In this document: one piece after another, positions 16,882 to 26,035 of the stretch | Position numbering within the stretch: the first letter of the stretch is position 1 | Layout of the letters: each line of letters starts with the position of its first letter | Assembly (NCBI RefSeq): GCF_007741495.1 | Contig: NZ_CP036262.1 | Span: 6,696,001 to 6,760,000, forward strand | From: Roseimaritima multifibrata | GTDB lineage: Bacteria > Planctomycetota > Planctomycetia > Pirellulales > Pirellulaceae | Length of the DNA: 64,000 bases | Direction of reading: 5' to 3' | Translations under genes and position numbers: made by a program | Notes under the pieces: model-generated | What the model was told of the DNA's origin: nothing | Databases searched by the model: none | What the model saw: only the letters and a program-made list of their open reading frames with translations

Positions 16882-19158
16882 CTACTTGATCGCTGGCTGG
16901 TTTGCTTCGGGAGCCATCAGATAGTTGTAATCGCCATAGCGATAGGAGTACTGCTGGTAGGGGACGCCACTAAAGACCGACCCGACCACGTTTGCTCCAG
17001 CAGCTTCCAACCTTCGCTGGCTGCGGATGGCGGTATCGGTACGGCTGAGGTCTCGCATCATGCAGACCAGTGTCGCGTCCGTTTCGGCAGCGATCGCCAG
17101 CGTCTCGCCAGCCGCCAACACGGGGGCGGTATCGATCACCACGTAGCGGTACTTTGCCAACGCTTGATCCAAGAGGTCTCGAATGGCCGATGAATTGAGC
17201 AATCGATGAGGGCTTTGATGCATCAAGCCAGCCGGCAGGACGTGCACCAAGTCTCCAAGCGATTTATCGACCGCGTCCTCCAATTTCACATCTTCGGAAA
17301 GAACCCGAGTCAAACCAGGCCCCATTTCCAAACCAAAGATCGCATGCTGATCCGGTTTGCGAAGGTCGGCATCGATCAACAGGATCGTTTCGCCGCAAGC
17401 TTTTGCAAGCGAGATCGCTAGCTGCGAGGAAACACTACTTTTCCCTTCACCCGACAGGCTACTGGCAACGGAAATCGTCCGAACATCACGCGTATCTTTG
17501 GAGAGCATCAGATTCGCCCGGAGCGTGTCGATACTTTCTTCAAAGACCCGTTGCCGTTTGCTGCTACCGGCTCGCGATGGCAAGCGAGCGACTTCTCCAA
17601 TCACGGGAGCGAGCGATTGTCCGTCGAACCCACTGGCATCACAGATACGCTGTGAGCGGAATTCCAGCAACAATCCAAGCAGGAAAGGAATCATAAAGGC
17701 GGCCCCACCCGCGACAACCATCTTTTTCACAGGGACAGGAACCAGCGGTTTATTAGGCGGCTTGGCCGCAGCCAAAGTCTGAATCGTCATTCCACGTCGA
17801 CGTTCGGTTCGAATCGCGGCCAAGCGTTCGTTCAACTTAGCGAGAATCCCTACTGCAATTTCACGATCTTCCTGCGCGAATCGAAGGTCTGCGGCATCGC
17901 CCCCCTTCTGCTCCAATCGCCCTTTCTCAAGATCGTACTCTTGCTGCAAAATCGAACGCTTGGATTTCAATTCAGCCAATTGAACTTCTTGGCTTGCCAG
18001 TGAAGCCTTCGTCGACACTTCCAGATTGGCCAATTGTGATTCGCGTTCACGCTGAGCAAGTTCCATCGCATGTTTCTGCAGAACTTCCGGCGCACGATCG
18101 CGGGCCACTTTCTCGGCCGCTTGAACTTGCTTGCGAAGTTCATCCGCTTGCTTTTTCAGATCTTCGTAATGATCTTGCCGAAGCGAAGCAAAACCAGCAT
18201 CCTCCATTCCACGGATCTTTTTCTCACGATCCGCCAGCAAGCCACGATGCTTGGCGACTTCACCGTCGGAAGAAACGTACCGAGCAATCTCGGCCGATGT
18301 CGGCTCTGGAATTGTAATTTCAGGAAGCGTTTTCACCACTTCTCGAATATCTTTGCCCCCCGCCTTTCGCATCGCAATTTTGGCTTCCAGTATGGACTCC
18401 TCAACAATCAAATCTGCCAAATCACGCCGCAAAGAGCCAAGGACCGACAAATCATTCTCTAATCCCTCGACACGCATGGTTGGATCAAAACCGTAGGCTG
18501 CTTTACTTAGTTCACGGACACGTCGCCCATGCCCAGCGACCTCCTCCTTCCAAAGATCGATCGAGGGAGACAGCCAACTTTCCAGATTCGCAACGCGTTC
18601 GTTATCAAATTGCTCGCGGCGAGCTAAATAGGCTTCCACAATCTCATTGCAAATCAAAGCAGCGTGCTGTGGATCCGGGTCTTGATAGCTGATCGTCAAC
18701 GAAGCGGAACCAGCACCGCTGACTCGCATATATTTACGCATTGTATCTTTTGCTAATTGCGTGTCCGCAAATGCAGGCAACGACTGAATTTCAGGCTTTG
18801 CCAACACTTCATCCAACACCATATCGGTGTAAATCAACTGCCGCTCGCTGCCTGCCAAATTTGCCGAAGTAGGCATCACCCCTTCAAAAACGACATAATC
18901 CTGATTCTTTTCTAGCAAATGAGTTGCTTGATACATCGGGACAAAGGTTGCAAAAACTGCATATGCAGCAACCGATGCGAGCGCCAGACCAAGCGGCACA
19001 GCCCACAACCAGCAACGACGGAACGTCACCCAAATGAGTCGGGGATCAAACTCTTGCCCCTTTGCAGCTGGCGGCTCTACGCGCCGTTCGACGGGCCCAC
19101 GTGGCGCGGCCGAACGGTCGACCCGATATTCGTTGGAGGGGGTTATTCTATTATCCAC
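16882..19158 (-). CDS. Polysaccharide co-polymerase with tyrosine autokinase domain (Wzc-like)
   Basis: A 758-residue inner-membrane protein. The first membrane helix is near residues 47-68 (WVTFRRCWLWAVPLGLALASVAAYAVFATF). A Wzz domain with long coiled coil (about 180-440) follows, then a second helix near 487-505 (KMVVAGGAAFMIPFLLGLLL). The C-terminal BY-kinase domain has Walker A SGEGKSS (Lys573), Walker A' LLIDADLRK (594-602) and Walker B VVIDTAP (673-679). It ends in a tyrosine cluster (Tyr734, 737, 739, 741, 744, 746) that is the usual autophosphorylation site. It controls chain length and polymer export, with phosphorylation cycling its oligomers. It lies between the exosortase and the TPR gene on the same strand. 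Confidence 0.93.
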   Translation of the reverse strand: MDNRITPSNEYRVDRSAAPRGPVERRVEPPAAKGQEFDPRLIWVTFRRCWLWAVPLGLALASVAAYAVFATFVPMYQATHLLEKNQDYVVFEGVMPTSANLAGSERQLIYTDMVLDEVLAKPEIQSLPAFADTQLAKDTMRKYMRVSGAGSASLTISYQDPDPQHAALICNEIVEAYLARREQFDNERVANLESWLSPSIDLWKEEVAGHGRRVRELSKAAYGFDPTMRVEGLENDLSVLGSLRRDLADLIVEESILEAKIAMRKAGGKDIREVVKTLPEITIPEPTSAEIARYVSSDGEVAKHRGLLADREKKIRGMEDAGFASLRQDHYEDLKKQADELRKQVQAAEKVARDRAPEVLQKHAMELAQRERESQLANLEVSTKASLASQEVQLAELKSKRSILQQEYDLEKGRLEQKGGDAADLRFAQEDREIAVGILAKLNERLAAIRTERRRGMTIQTLAAAKPPNKPLVPVPVKKMVVAGGAAFMIPFLLGLLLEFRSQRICDASGFDGQSLAPVIGEVARLPSRAGSSKRQRVFEESIDTLRANLMLSKDTRDVRTISVASSLSGEGKSSVSSQLAISLAKACGETILLIDADLRKPDQHAIFGLEMGPGLTRVLSEDVKLEDAVDKSLGDLVHVLPAGLMHQSPHRLLNSSAIRDLLDQALAKYRYVVIDTAPVLAAGETLAIAAETDATLVCMMRDLSRTDTAIRSQRRLEAAGANVVGSVFSGVPYQQYSYRYGDYNYLMAPEANQPAIK

Positions 19159-19337
19159 GCGTGATTCCTAATGAAAACTTTGGTTCACACAAACCGTAAA
19201 ATAGATCAATCCATTTCACTCGCGGTTGATTGCACCGCGGTGGTCGGCTCCGTCCGAACAAGGAATTCAATTGCCTGACGGCGACTGGATCCCACTACCT
19301 GCTGTATTCTCTAAAACACTTTTGAAAGTGTCGCTTT

Positions 19338-19402
19338 TTTGTCGCCTTTCGCTCCGCGAAAGAACGCTTGGGGACGCATCTTTCGCGGAACGAAAGGCGA
19401 CA
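19338..19402. repeat. Family B double-hairpin repeat, best-preserved copy
   Basis: GTCGCCTTTCGCTCCGCGAA at 19340 and CTTTCGCGGAACGAAAGGCG at 19380 are inverted copies about 20 bp apart. The copy fills most of the 252-bp gap between the kinase and exosortase genes and ends 9 bp from the exosortase stop. Confidence 0.85.
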
Positions 19403-19410
19403 CTAACTCT

Positions 19411-20460
19411 CTATGCACCTTCCGTGGCTGCCCGGACCCGTTCCGTCGGATCGTGTATTTCCAGTGGCCGGTATAAATGTTCCCAATAAATCTTGACGCA
19501 CCACAACAGAGCGGCCGCCACGGGGATCATTAAATACCCTGACCAATCATGGATCACATGCCTTGCCCCTGGCGTTTCAAACCACTGATACAAAACTCCG
19601 GTCGCTGTGATCCGAAGTGCGTTGACAAACAACGCCATTGGAATCACCGCCGCGAAGATTACCAGTCGATCCAGCCAGCTTCGCTTCACCGTTGCCGCCC
19701 AGAAAAAGGCGAGGGCAAACATACCGACAAAGATTCGCATCCCCGAACAGGCTCGTTCGACCATCAATTGGGAATCGTTCACCCAGATCGTATGCCCCTC
19801 GGAGACGGCAGGCAAACCAACGATTCGTAACATCCCCGTACTGATCGCCGTGGCGACCCCCTGCAATTTCCAGCTCAACATCGTTTCGGCACGATAAGGA
19901 AGCGGAACCAACATGATCAGAAACACGATTGCCGGAGCCGCCCAGCGGAGCGCTGGCCAACCGAGCAACAACCAGACGATTCCAGCGACTAGCGGAACCA
20001 AAGACCAACCATCAAAGAAGTCCATGTAAGCCAATCGGCCTACCACCCGCATCGCAACGGCTACCAGGATAAGACTGACTCCACGCCAATCGACCTGAGC
20101 TTGAATCCCCGGGAAAGTCTCCCACCGCATCCACAATATCAACAACGATAGCGGGACCACGATGTACCCGTGCGAATAGTCGGGCTCACGATCCCAAGCC
20201 TGTTCTAACCAGCGGAACGTGGGCCAGAACGCGTAAAGCGTCACCACCACCAGCATCGCAACCGTTCCCCACAACCAGGGACTCGCCCAAGCGATCCGAT
20301 CGGCCGCCAACAGAGGAGACTTCTCCCGTCGGCGAGACGATCGGCGTTTTTTTTTAGGTGCGTCGCTAGATACCTCACCACCCGAGGATGGCTTGACACG
20401 AGCAAGGGGTGACCGAGGCGACTGGCGCTTACGAGTGGAACGCTTAGACAACCGAAACAC
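19411..20460 (-). CDS. Exosortase (EpsH/Xrt family) transpeptidase
   Basis: A 349-residue polytopic membrane protein from the GTG at 20460. An ATG at 20556 adds 32 Arg-rich residues that look non-conserved. A Lys/Arg/Ser-rich cytoplasmic tail (1-50) precedes about eight membrane segments. The catalytic triad is present: Cys238 in VERACSGMRIF, Arg283 in VNALRITATG and His304 in ARHVIHDWSGY. YSHGYIVVPLSLLILW is the family's N-terminal signature. Exosortases cut proteins bearing a C-terminal PEP-CTERM-like tripartite signal and are thought to transfer them to an extracellular glycan. No substrate with such a tail is seen in this window, so its targets must be encoded elsewhere. Confidence 0.9.
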   Translation of the reverse strand: MFRLSKRSTRKRQSPRSPLARVKPSSGGEVSSDAPKKKRRSSRRREKSPLLAADRIAWASPWLWGTVAMLVVVTLYAFWPTFRWLEQAWDREPDYSHGYIVVPLSLLILWMRWETFPGIQAQVDWRGVSLILVAVAMRVVGRLAYMDFFDGWSLVPLVAGIVWLLLGWPALRWAAPAIVFLIMLVPLPYRAETMLSWKLQGVATAISTGMLRIVGLPAVSEGHTIWVNDSQLMVERACSGMRIFVGMFALAFFWAATVKRSWLDRLVIFAAVIPMALFVNALRITATGVLYQWFETPGARHVIHDWSGYLMIPVAAALLWCVKIYWEHLYRPLEIHDPTERVRAATEGA

Positions 20461-21070
20461 CTTTGCGGAAATCAAAACTGAAGGAAAACGTGCAACGCCC
20501 CAGCGGCGCGCACTTCGTGCTCCTCGGTGACACAAACGCGTCCCTAGAGCAACCAAAACAACGGGGACTTAACTGCCTCAAATCGGCAACTTTCGTCGAA
20601 AAAGGGGGAGTCATTCCCCGCAAGAGAGGCAACGGCCAAATTCCATGCCATCAACACTACCCCCTCCCCTAGAGTGGTAATCATAGTAGGTCGCAAAATG
20701 GAAAACGTCAATCAACTGGTCCATCTTTCCCCTACTTCGTTGGCAAGGCCGTCCGGTTCTAACGATCATTCCGGCAAGAAGAATTAAAACGATTTCAACG
20801 GCCGGACATTTTGGATGAACCAGCATCCAGTTTAGTTCCCCGCCTCTCGAAGCGGGAGACGCAGCAGCAATACGAAGGCATCGGACTCCGAAATCGGCCA
20901 GTAACAAGTCCAAATTTGCGGAGACGCCCCTTCCAGGGGAGCAGAAAACAACAAAAAGAAGTAAAGGAAACGGGTGTCCGACGCCCCAAAACAAGCTCCC
21001 ATAAATCCAAATTTAAAATTGAACCAACGATTCGTCAGTTGGTTCAATCGGCTGCGATTAATAAGGTTGT
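20461..21070. other. Divergent gap between exosortase and O-antigen-ligase-like gene
   Basis: About 610 bp separate the two oppositely transcribed polysaccharide genes, so promoters for both directions are expected here. No convincing -35/-10 pair, operator or structured RNA was recognised. Short frames within it lack protein-like composition. Confidence 0.5.
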
Positions 21071-23746
21071 TTGAGGCGACAATGGCCGGACGGCTGGAGC
21101 CCAATACCAAGTACTTTGGCATTTACGGGCGGATTCCCTAGCGGATCGGAGCAAGCCAGCCGGCAAATTCAAAGTGTTTTCAAAGCGATTGCCGGACAGC
21201 CCGCGCCGCGAAGAAAGCATCCAAGAAAAGGGCCGGACGGCTCGCGCCGTACCGCTAAGAAGGTGACCGGAGGGTGCCAGACCAGCCCGCCTGCCCCCAA
21301 TCCACCAACCAACACAGCAACGACCTATAGTAGTTCCAGCACGGCACCAACTCCTTCACTCCTTCACTCCTTCACTCCTTCACTCCTTCACTCCTTGTCT
21401 CCTTGTCTCCTTGTCTCCTTGTCTCCCAACTCCCACTCACCCTTGAACACCACCGCCCCCTCTAAAAAACACCCCACCGCCCTAGCCCTACTCCTAACCC
21501 TACTCCTCGCCGGGACCACTATCTGGACGGCTTGGGACAATGGTGGCGGGCATCGATCGACTCAGGCGACGGCTGCGGGTCTGCTTTTGCTGCTTTTTCC
21601 GCTGGGGTTGGCGTTGGTGGCAGCGAACTGGAAGGCGGCACCCCGTTTTCGCGTTTCTCCTTTGGTCGCGCTGGCATGCTTGGCTTGGTTCCTTGGTTTC
21701 TGCCAAACCATTCCGCTACCCAATAGCCTCCTTGGCATCCTCAGCCCCGGCAGCTTGGCGGCTTACCAAGACTTTGTGCCTGCGGGCTTGCTGGCGGAAG
21801 CCGAAGCCCAAGGGATCGAACCCGCTGGCGGCGGATCACGTCACCCGATCAGTGTCGCCCCTCTGCACACTCGCATCGCACTGACCATTCCGGCAGGGTT
21901 TGCCGTTGCCTGTTGGCTATCGACGCTTTGCTGCCGAGAGAAACGTTGGGGGGTGATTCTGCTTCTAAGCATCGCGGGAGCGGGAACTCTTTTCGCCTTT
22001 TTTGGGCTGGCGGATTCGATTCGCTTGGCTCGAGATTCCAGCGAGGAATTACGTCAACGACTGCTCATTTCCCCGGTCGGAGTTGGCGACCCGTTTGGTC
22101 CTTTTATTAACAACAACAATTGTGCGGGATACTTAAACCTGGCAATTGCCGCAGCGATTGGCCTACTTCCGCTTTCGATTCGCCGCCCTCCTGGATCCGA
22201 AACGACCTCGGAGACTCCACCGGCCCCCAAGGCCACCAATCCAATCCCTGCCGCATCGCAGTGGCGAACGATCGGAATCTGCCTGATGATCGCGATCTTG
22301 GTGGGGGGAATTTTGGGAAGCCAATCCCGCGGCGGAGCCCTAGGGATGCTGGCGGGAGCAAGCGTCCTGGGACTTTACCTGTTCCGCAGCGGTGCCAAAT
22401 TTCGGACGCTGGTCGTCGCTGCAGGCACCATCGCAGCGGCGATCCTGTTGCTCAGCTGGCTGGGAATGACAACCGATGTCCGCAACCGACTGGAGACGTT
22501 GACCAGCGGGGAATCGATGAACGACCCTCGCCTGGAACATTGGCAAGACGGGCTGCGAACCGCAGTCGCTCATCTGCCGGGTGGAGCTGGCCTGGGGACG
22601 TATCGCTTTGCCCACCTACCTTTTCAAGCATTTGAAACCAATCTTTGGTTTTACAACGCGGACGGGATGCACGTTGAATGGCTGGTCGAGGGGGGGTTCT
22701 GGTGGATCCCTATCATTCTAGCAGGCCTTTATTTCCTGATCCGAGACACTCGAACCCTCGCGAGTGACCAGGATACCACGTCGCCCGACCAACGCTCCTA
22801 CCGGCAAGGACTGGTATTGGCCAGCCTGTTCTTGATTCCTTCGATGATTATCAGCCAGTCGTTTGACTTCGCGATCGCGCTCCCTCCGGTCTTGCTGACG
22901 GTTGCCTGCTTGGCCGGAGCCATTAGCGGAGCAGCTAGCGAAACCACCCAATCCTTAGCGGATCGCCGAGAGACGAGCGGCAAAGGGGAGTGGTTTTTAA
23001 GGCTGTTGCCGGACGGCTTGCGCCGTTCCGCTAAGAAGATGAGTGCCATTGGTGGCGAACCGTCTGGCAGCACTCGAAATCGACAGGCAACCATCGCCAG
23101 CCTGCTCGTCCTGGCGATTCTGATCTTTGCCCAAGCTTCGGCATACGTTTTCATGGACCGAGGCGCGGAGGCCGAGCGAGCCAACTTTGCTCACAACAAA
23201 CACGCAGCAACGCCGGCGGACCGTTTGCCGGACTACACCGCTCGCTTCCAAGGCCTGGAAAATCAGATTGCCGGCGGGACTTTGATTGCTGACGGAGACC
23301 TGGGGATGGCGCGATGGATTGTCAATGAACAACGTCGTGCCGGAGCAAAATGGCTCGTCGAACAAAAACTAGCCGACTCCAAACAAGCCGACCGCATCGT
23401 TTCGCCCCGCACCCTCCGCAGGGCACTTCAACAGGCTGCGGTCGACGAAACGGGGCAAACCCTTCAAATGGAAGATTTGCTAACCCCCACCCAAAGCCTG
23501 CAACGATACAGGGATGCCCGAGACCACGCCTTAGCCGCAATGTTGCAATCGCCTCTGGACGACCGACCCAAAGAGATGCTGATCGAGCTGGACTTTCTTG
23601 ATCCCAACGCCGAGGAGAACTCGCCACAGTTGCTGGAGCAAATCAAGAAGCTCCGTCACACCAACCCGGCAATCATGAGAAGAATCCAACGTCTGAAAAT
23701 GCCAAACAAAGAGAACAGGCCGCCAACCTCAGCAGAGGGAAGGTGA
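21071..23746 (+). CDS. O-antigen ligase/polymerase-like membrane protein (Wzy_C type)
   Basis: A polytopic membrane protein. From about residue 130 onward it has 11-12 hydrophobic segments and the Wzy_C-like core ILGSQSRGGALGMLAGASVLGLYLF plus NNNCAGYLNLAIAAAIGLL. Family members ligate or polymerise lipid-linked glycans in the periplasm. The start is uncertain. The 21071 TTG gives an N-terminus built from repeats (family F copies at 21083 and 21231, and short tandem repeats at 21351-21437 read as SLLHSFTP). A TTG at 21442, LNTTAPSKKHPTALALLL, just before the first helix, is a better candidate. A further family F repeat (23007-23038) is read in frame in a hydrophilic loop as LLPDGLRRSAKK. The last 200 residues form a periplasmic, TPR-like tail. 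Confidence 0.82.
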   Translation: MRRQWPDGWSPIPSTLAFTGGFPSGSEQASRQIQSVFKAIAGQPAPRRKHPRKGPDGSRRTAKKVTGGCQTSPPAPNPPTNTATTYSSSSTAPTPSLLHSFTPSLLHSLSPCLLVSLSPNSHSPLNTTAPSKKHPTALALLLTLLLAGTTIWTAWDNGGGHRSTQATAAGLLLLLFPLGLALVAANWKAAPRFRVSPLVALACLAWFLGFCQTIPLPNSLLGILSPGSLAAYQDFVPAGLLAEAEAQGIEPAGGGSRHPISVAPLHTRIALTIPAGFAVACWLSTLCCREKRWGVILLLSIAGAGTLFAFFGLADSIRLARDSSEELRQRLLISPVGVGDPFGPFINNNNCAGYLNLAIAAAIGLLPLSIRRPPGSETTSETPPAPKATNPIPAASQWRTIGICLMIAILVGGILGSQSRGGALGMLAGASVLGLYLFRSGAKFRTLVVAAGTIAAAILLLSWLGMTTDVRNRLETLTSGESMNDPRLEHWQDGLRTAVAHLPGGAGLGTYRFAHLPFQAFETNLWFYNADGMHVEWLVEGGFWWIPIILAGLYFLIRDTRTLASDQDTTSPDQRSYRQGLVLASLFLIPSMIISQSFDFAIALPPVLLTVACLAGAISGAASETTQSLADRRETSGKGEWFLRLLPDGLRRSAKKMSAIGGEPSGSTRNRQATIASLLVLAILIFAQASAYVFMDRGAEAERANFAHNKHAATPADRLPDYTARFQGLENQIAGGTLIADGDLGMARWIVNEQRRAGAKWLVEQKLADSKQADRIVSPRTLRRALQQAAVDETGQTLQMEDLLTPTQSLQRYRDARDHALAAMLQSPLDDRPKEMLIELDFLDPNAEENSPQLLEQIKKLRHTNPAIMRRIQRLKMPNKENRPPTSAEGR
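21231..21263 (+). repeat. Family F hairpin repeat, upstream copy
   Basis: GGCCGGACGGCTCGCGCCGT followed by ACCGCTAAGAAGG. The ACGGC-TCGC-GCCGT hairpin plus the CCGCTAAGAAG tail recurs at 23007-23038 and 59758-59791, with partial copies at 21083-21108 and 21188-21215. Confidence 0.75.
21351..21437 (+). repeat. Family E short tandem repeats (octamers)
   Basis: Five to six TTCACTCC octamers, then four TTGTCTCC octamers, then CAACTCCC. The block lies immediately before the most plausible start of the O-antigen-ligase-like protein, and in the longer reading frame it would be translated as a Ser/Leu/Pro-rich repeat. Confidence 0.9.
23007..23038 (+). repeat. Family F hairpin repeat inside a coding region
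   Basis: TGCCGGACGGCTTGCGCCGT then TCCGCTAAGAAG, nearly identical to the copy at 21231, sits inside the O-antigen-ligase-like gene with the frame kept open. It encodes residues in a charged loop between the GAISGAASE and TIASLLVLAILIF hydrophobic segments. Confidence 0.85.
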
Positions 23747-23773
23747 GGTAATTGTCGCCTTTCGCGGGGGACG

Positions 23774-23811
23774 TGAAGAGCGAAGAGCGAAGAGCGAAGA
23801 GCGAAGAGCGA
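23774..23811 (+). repeat. Short tandem repeat of GAAGAGC
   Basis: Five heptamer units of GAAGAGC lie just after the stop of the O-antigen-ligase-like gene. They differ in sequence from the CTCC-containing family E blocks. Confidence 0.85.
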
Positions 23812-23820
23812 AAAAATCTG

Positions 23821-24060
23821 GCTCCCCTCGCCCTCAAAACAAGCTTGCTTAAAGCAAGTTTGACATCAAATCAACAGTTCGCCAGCCAGTTCAAATGACT
23901 ACAGCCAAAAGGCTTGTTTTGGGGGGAGGGGGGCGGGGGGGGGGGGGGCCGATTGCGGTAGGGAAAGACGTGACATACCCGCTTGAAACACCAGGCATTC
24001 ATCGCGTCTTCGCTGCAAAATCGCCGCGTAAAACACCCCCTCCCCCCCAGCCCCTCTCCC
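23821..24060 (+). repeat. Family D element, long copy with G-run
   Basis: Starts CTCCCCTCGCCCTCAAAACA, then GTTTGACATCAAATCAAC and GCCAGCCAGTTCAAATGACT. It continues with CTTGTTTTGG and a 28-nt tract of almost only G (23921-23948), then GACATACCCG, CATTCATCGCGTCTTCGCTG and a C-rich end. The same blocks occur in the same order at 36027-36240, and in truncated reverse form at 5417-5520. CAAAACAAGC near one end is complementary to GCTTGTTTTG in the middle. Confidence 0.85.
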
Positions 24061-24241
24061 CCAAGCAAGCTCCGCAAAATCGAACCAAAAGGGAGAGATC
24101 ACGCATTAAGCCAGCAAAGATTTCGTCCGCTACAAAGAGCTTGCTTAGGGGCGAGGGGAGCCAGATTTTTGCCTGTCGCCTTTCGCGAGAGACACGGAAG
24201 TAGCCTTTAAGGACATTCCTTCACGGAGTGAGAAAAAAACT

Positions 24242-24376
24242 TCTCCCCACTCCCCACTCCCCACTCCCCACTCCCCACTCCCCACTCCCCACTCCCCACT
24301 CCCCACTCCCAACTCCCAACTCCCAACTCCCAACTCCCAACTCCCAACTCCCAACTCCCAACTCCCAACTCCCAAC
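24242..24376 (+). repeat. Family E short tandem repeats (heptamers)
   Basis: About nine CTCCCCA heptamers followed by about ten CTCCCAA heptamers. The complementary strand reads as an endless GVGSWEL repeat with no stop, which is an artefact of a heptamer in three frames and not a gene. The block lies 118 bp upstream of the Wzz-like start. Confidence 0.92.
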
Positions 24377-24493
24377 TTGTCTTGCGAGATGTTTGACAAA
24401 TCGACGTTGGAGGACATCTGGTTTTAGTATGATAGGACCTCGGCCGGTGCGATGTCCCCTGCCCCCTTATTCTCTGATTTGCGTTATTTACCT

Positions 24494-26035
24494 ATGTCAT
24501 CGACTGCTCGCCGGACCGTTTCTCGCATCCTTGGAATTTCCGCCTGGGGTCTGCTGGGGATGTTGGTTGGACTGGGGGTCGGGTACTTCATGTACGTTAA
24601 GCAGCCGGCGGTCTTCACTTCGACCTCCACTTTTGAGATCGCCGGAAACCCTGCGGGCAGCCGTCCCGCCAGCACCGATCCTGCCGAACTCGCCAATGAA
24701 GCGCCCTCTACGCAACCGGCCGGTCCGTTCCTGTTCAGTCAGACGATCATTGCCCAAGCGATCGATTCCGAAAACCTGTTGCGACAACTCTCCTCAAACC
24801 GATCGGCTACGGCGGACCAGGTGGCCGGCCAATGGATCGCGGCGGGAAACATTTCGACCGAGGCTTTGGGGTCCTCTGGCAAAGGAGCCCTCCTTCAGCT
24901 TCAAACCAAAGCCCCCACTCCTTCGGTGGCAACACGGCTAAACCAAGCGATCCTAGCCACATACCAATCTCAGAATACCGATAACAAGGAATTCGTTCAG
25001 TGGAATGAATCGATCGAGCTGCTGACCACCGCTCGCGCCGAAATCCAAAAACGACAAGCGGAACTGGAAGCGTTTGCACAAAACCTTGAAATTCCTGCCG
25101 ATGCGGTTTGGATTGACGGTAAGGTCGAATCGGCTGCAGCGACTCGGCTGCCCACCTTGAAAACGGAACTGCAGCAGCTGACCGCCCAACAATCGGCACT
25201 CGCCAAACGGTTGATTGAAATCGAAGCGATGATCGCCCAAGGGTCCTCGGCAGAACAGATTCTGGTGGTGATGGGGCAACCTGTACCAACTTCGCCCCCT
25301 GAACCCGAAAATGCGAGCGACGAATCAGCGGCTAGGGCATACGCTGCGGAACTGGCACGACGCGAACGAGCCGAACGGCGTGCAAAATGGGAAACCGAAG
25401 TTATTCCGCTGGAACAAGAATTAGAAAAATTGCTGACCAAAGTCGGGCCAGCTCACCCGGCTGCCGTCGCTCTCAAAAGCCGGCTGGCAAAAGCCCGCGA
25501 TGATTTCGGTGCCCCGGGCAACAACGAAACCGCCCCTGCAGACAAACCGAACAGCCCGTCTTCGCCAGACGCCAAGGAAGGTCCAGCCGACGTGGAGGCT
25601 GAGGCCCCGCCAAGCAATGGGCAGCGGATTTCGACGTTGCTGAAACAACTGCGAGCCCAAAAGCATCGCCTGGACCAACAGCGGAGCCGAGCGGAAGAGG
25701 AGCAGTCACAGGTCCTTCTTACCCTGACGTCGGAAGAGCAAAAGCTAAGGTTGGCCGATTCGATTCAGCAAGATCAGGCTCAGCAACGCCAATTGCTCGC
25801 GTCGGTGATCACAAAACTGGCGACCTTGGAAGACGCCAGCCCGATCCTGCCCGCCATTCTGACCACGACCTCCCCACCCTCCGAAGGAATCCAAACCGAT
25901 CCCCAGTTACGCCCCTACCTATTAACCGGTGGAGCCGTGGGGCTTGCTTTGGGCATCTTAGCTGCGATTTTGCTATGGGGAGCCAGCCTGATGACTACAG
26001 ACGGAATAACCCAGGAAAAGAGTACAACCATTTGA
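24494..26035 (+). CDS. Wzz/GumC-like chain-length determinant protein without kinase domain
   Basis: A 513-residue protein. An N-terminal membrane helix (about residues 8-33, ISAWGLLGMLVGLGVGYFMYV) leads into VKQPAVFTSTSTFEIAG, the Wzz entry motif. The large periplasmic part is a coiled coil (about 180-440) rich in Glu/Gln/Arg. A second helix near the end (LLTGGAVGLALGILAAILLWGAS) closes the protein. No Walker motifs follow, so this is a polysaccharide co-polymerase without kinase. The helix-coil-helix layout is as in Wzz. An ATG at 24452 would add 14 residues. It follows the O-antigen-ligase-like gene on the plus strand and probably works with it. Confidence 0.82.
   Translation: MSSTARRTVSRILGISAWGLLGMLVGLGVGYFMYVKQPAVFTSTSTFEIAGNPAGSRPASTDPAELANEAPSTQPAGPFLFSQTIIAQAIDSENLLRQLSSNRSATADQVAGQWIAAGNISTEALGSSGKGALLQLQTKAPTPSVATRLNQAILATYQSQNTDNKEFVQWNESIELLTTARAEIQKRQAELEAFAQNLEIPADAVWIDGKVESAAATRLPTLKTELQQLTAQQSALAKRLIEIEAMIAQGSSAEQILVVMGQPVPTSPPEPENASDESAARAYAAELARRERAERRAKWETEVIPLEQELEKLLTKVGPAHPAAVALKSRLAKARDDFGAPGNNETAPADKPNSPSSPDAKEGPADVEAEAPPSNGQRISTLLKQLRAQKHRLDQQRSRAEEEQSQVLLTLTSEEQKLRLADSIQQDQAQQRQLLASVITKLATLEDASPILPAILTTTSPPSEGIQTDPQLRPYLLTGGAVGLALGILAAILLWGASLMTTDGITQEKSTTI

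Noticed and set aside
20611-20994. 127-codon minus-strand open frame in the exosortase upstream gap
   Set aside because: No domain, signal or conserved motif is visible and the composition is not protein-like; treated as non-coding.
24242-24376. Long open frames encoding GVGSWEL-type repeats (also at 62611-63025)
   Set aside because: They come from heptamer and octamer repeats with no stop in some frames; there is no protein-like composition beyond the repeat.
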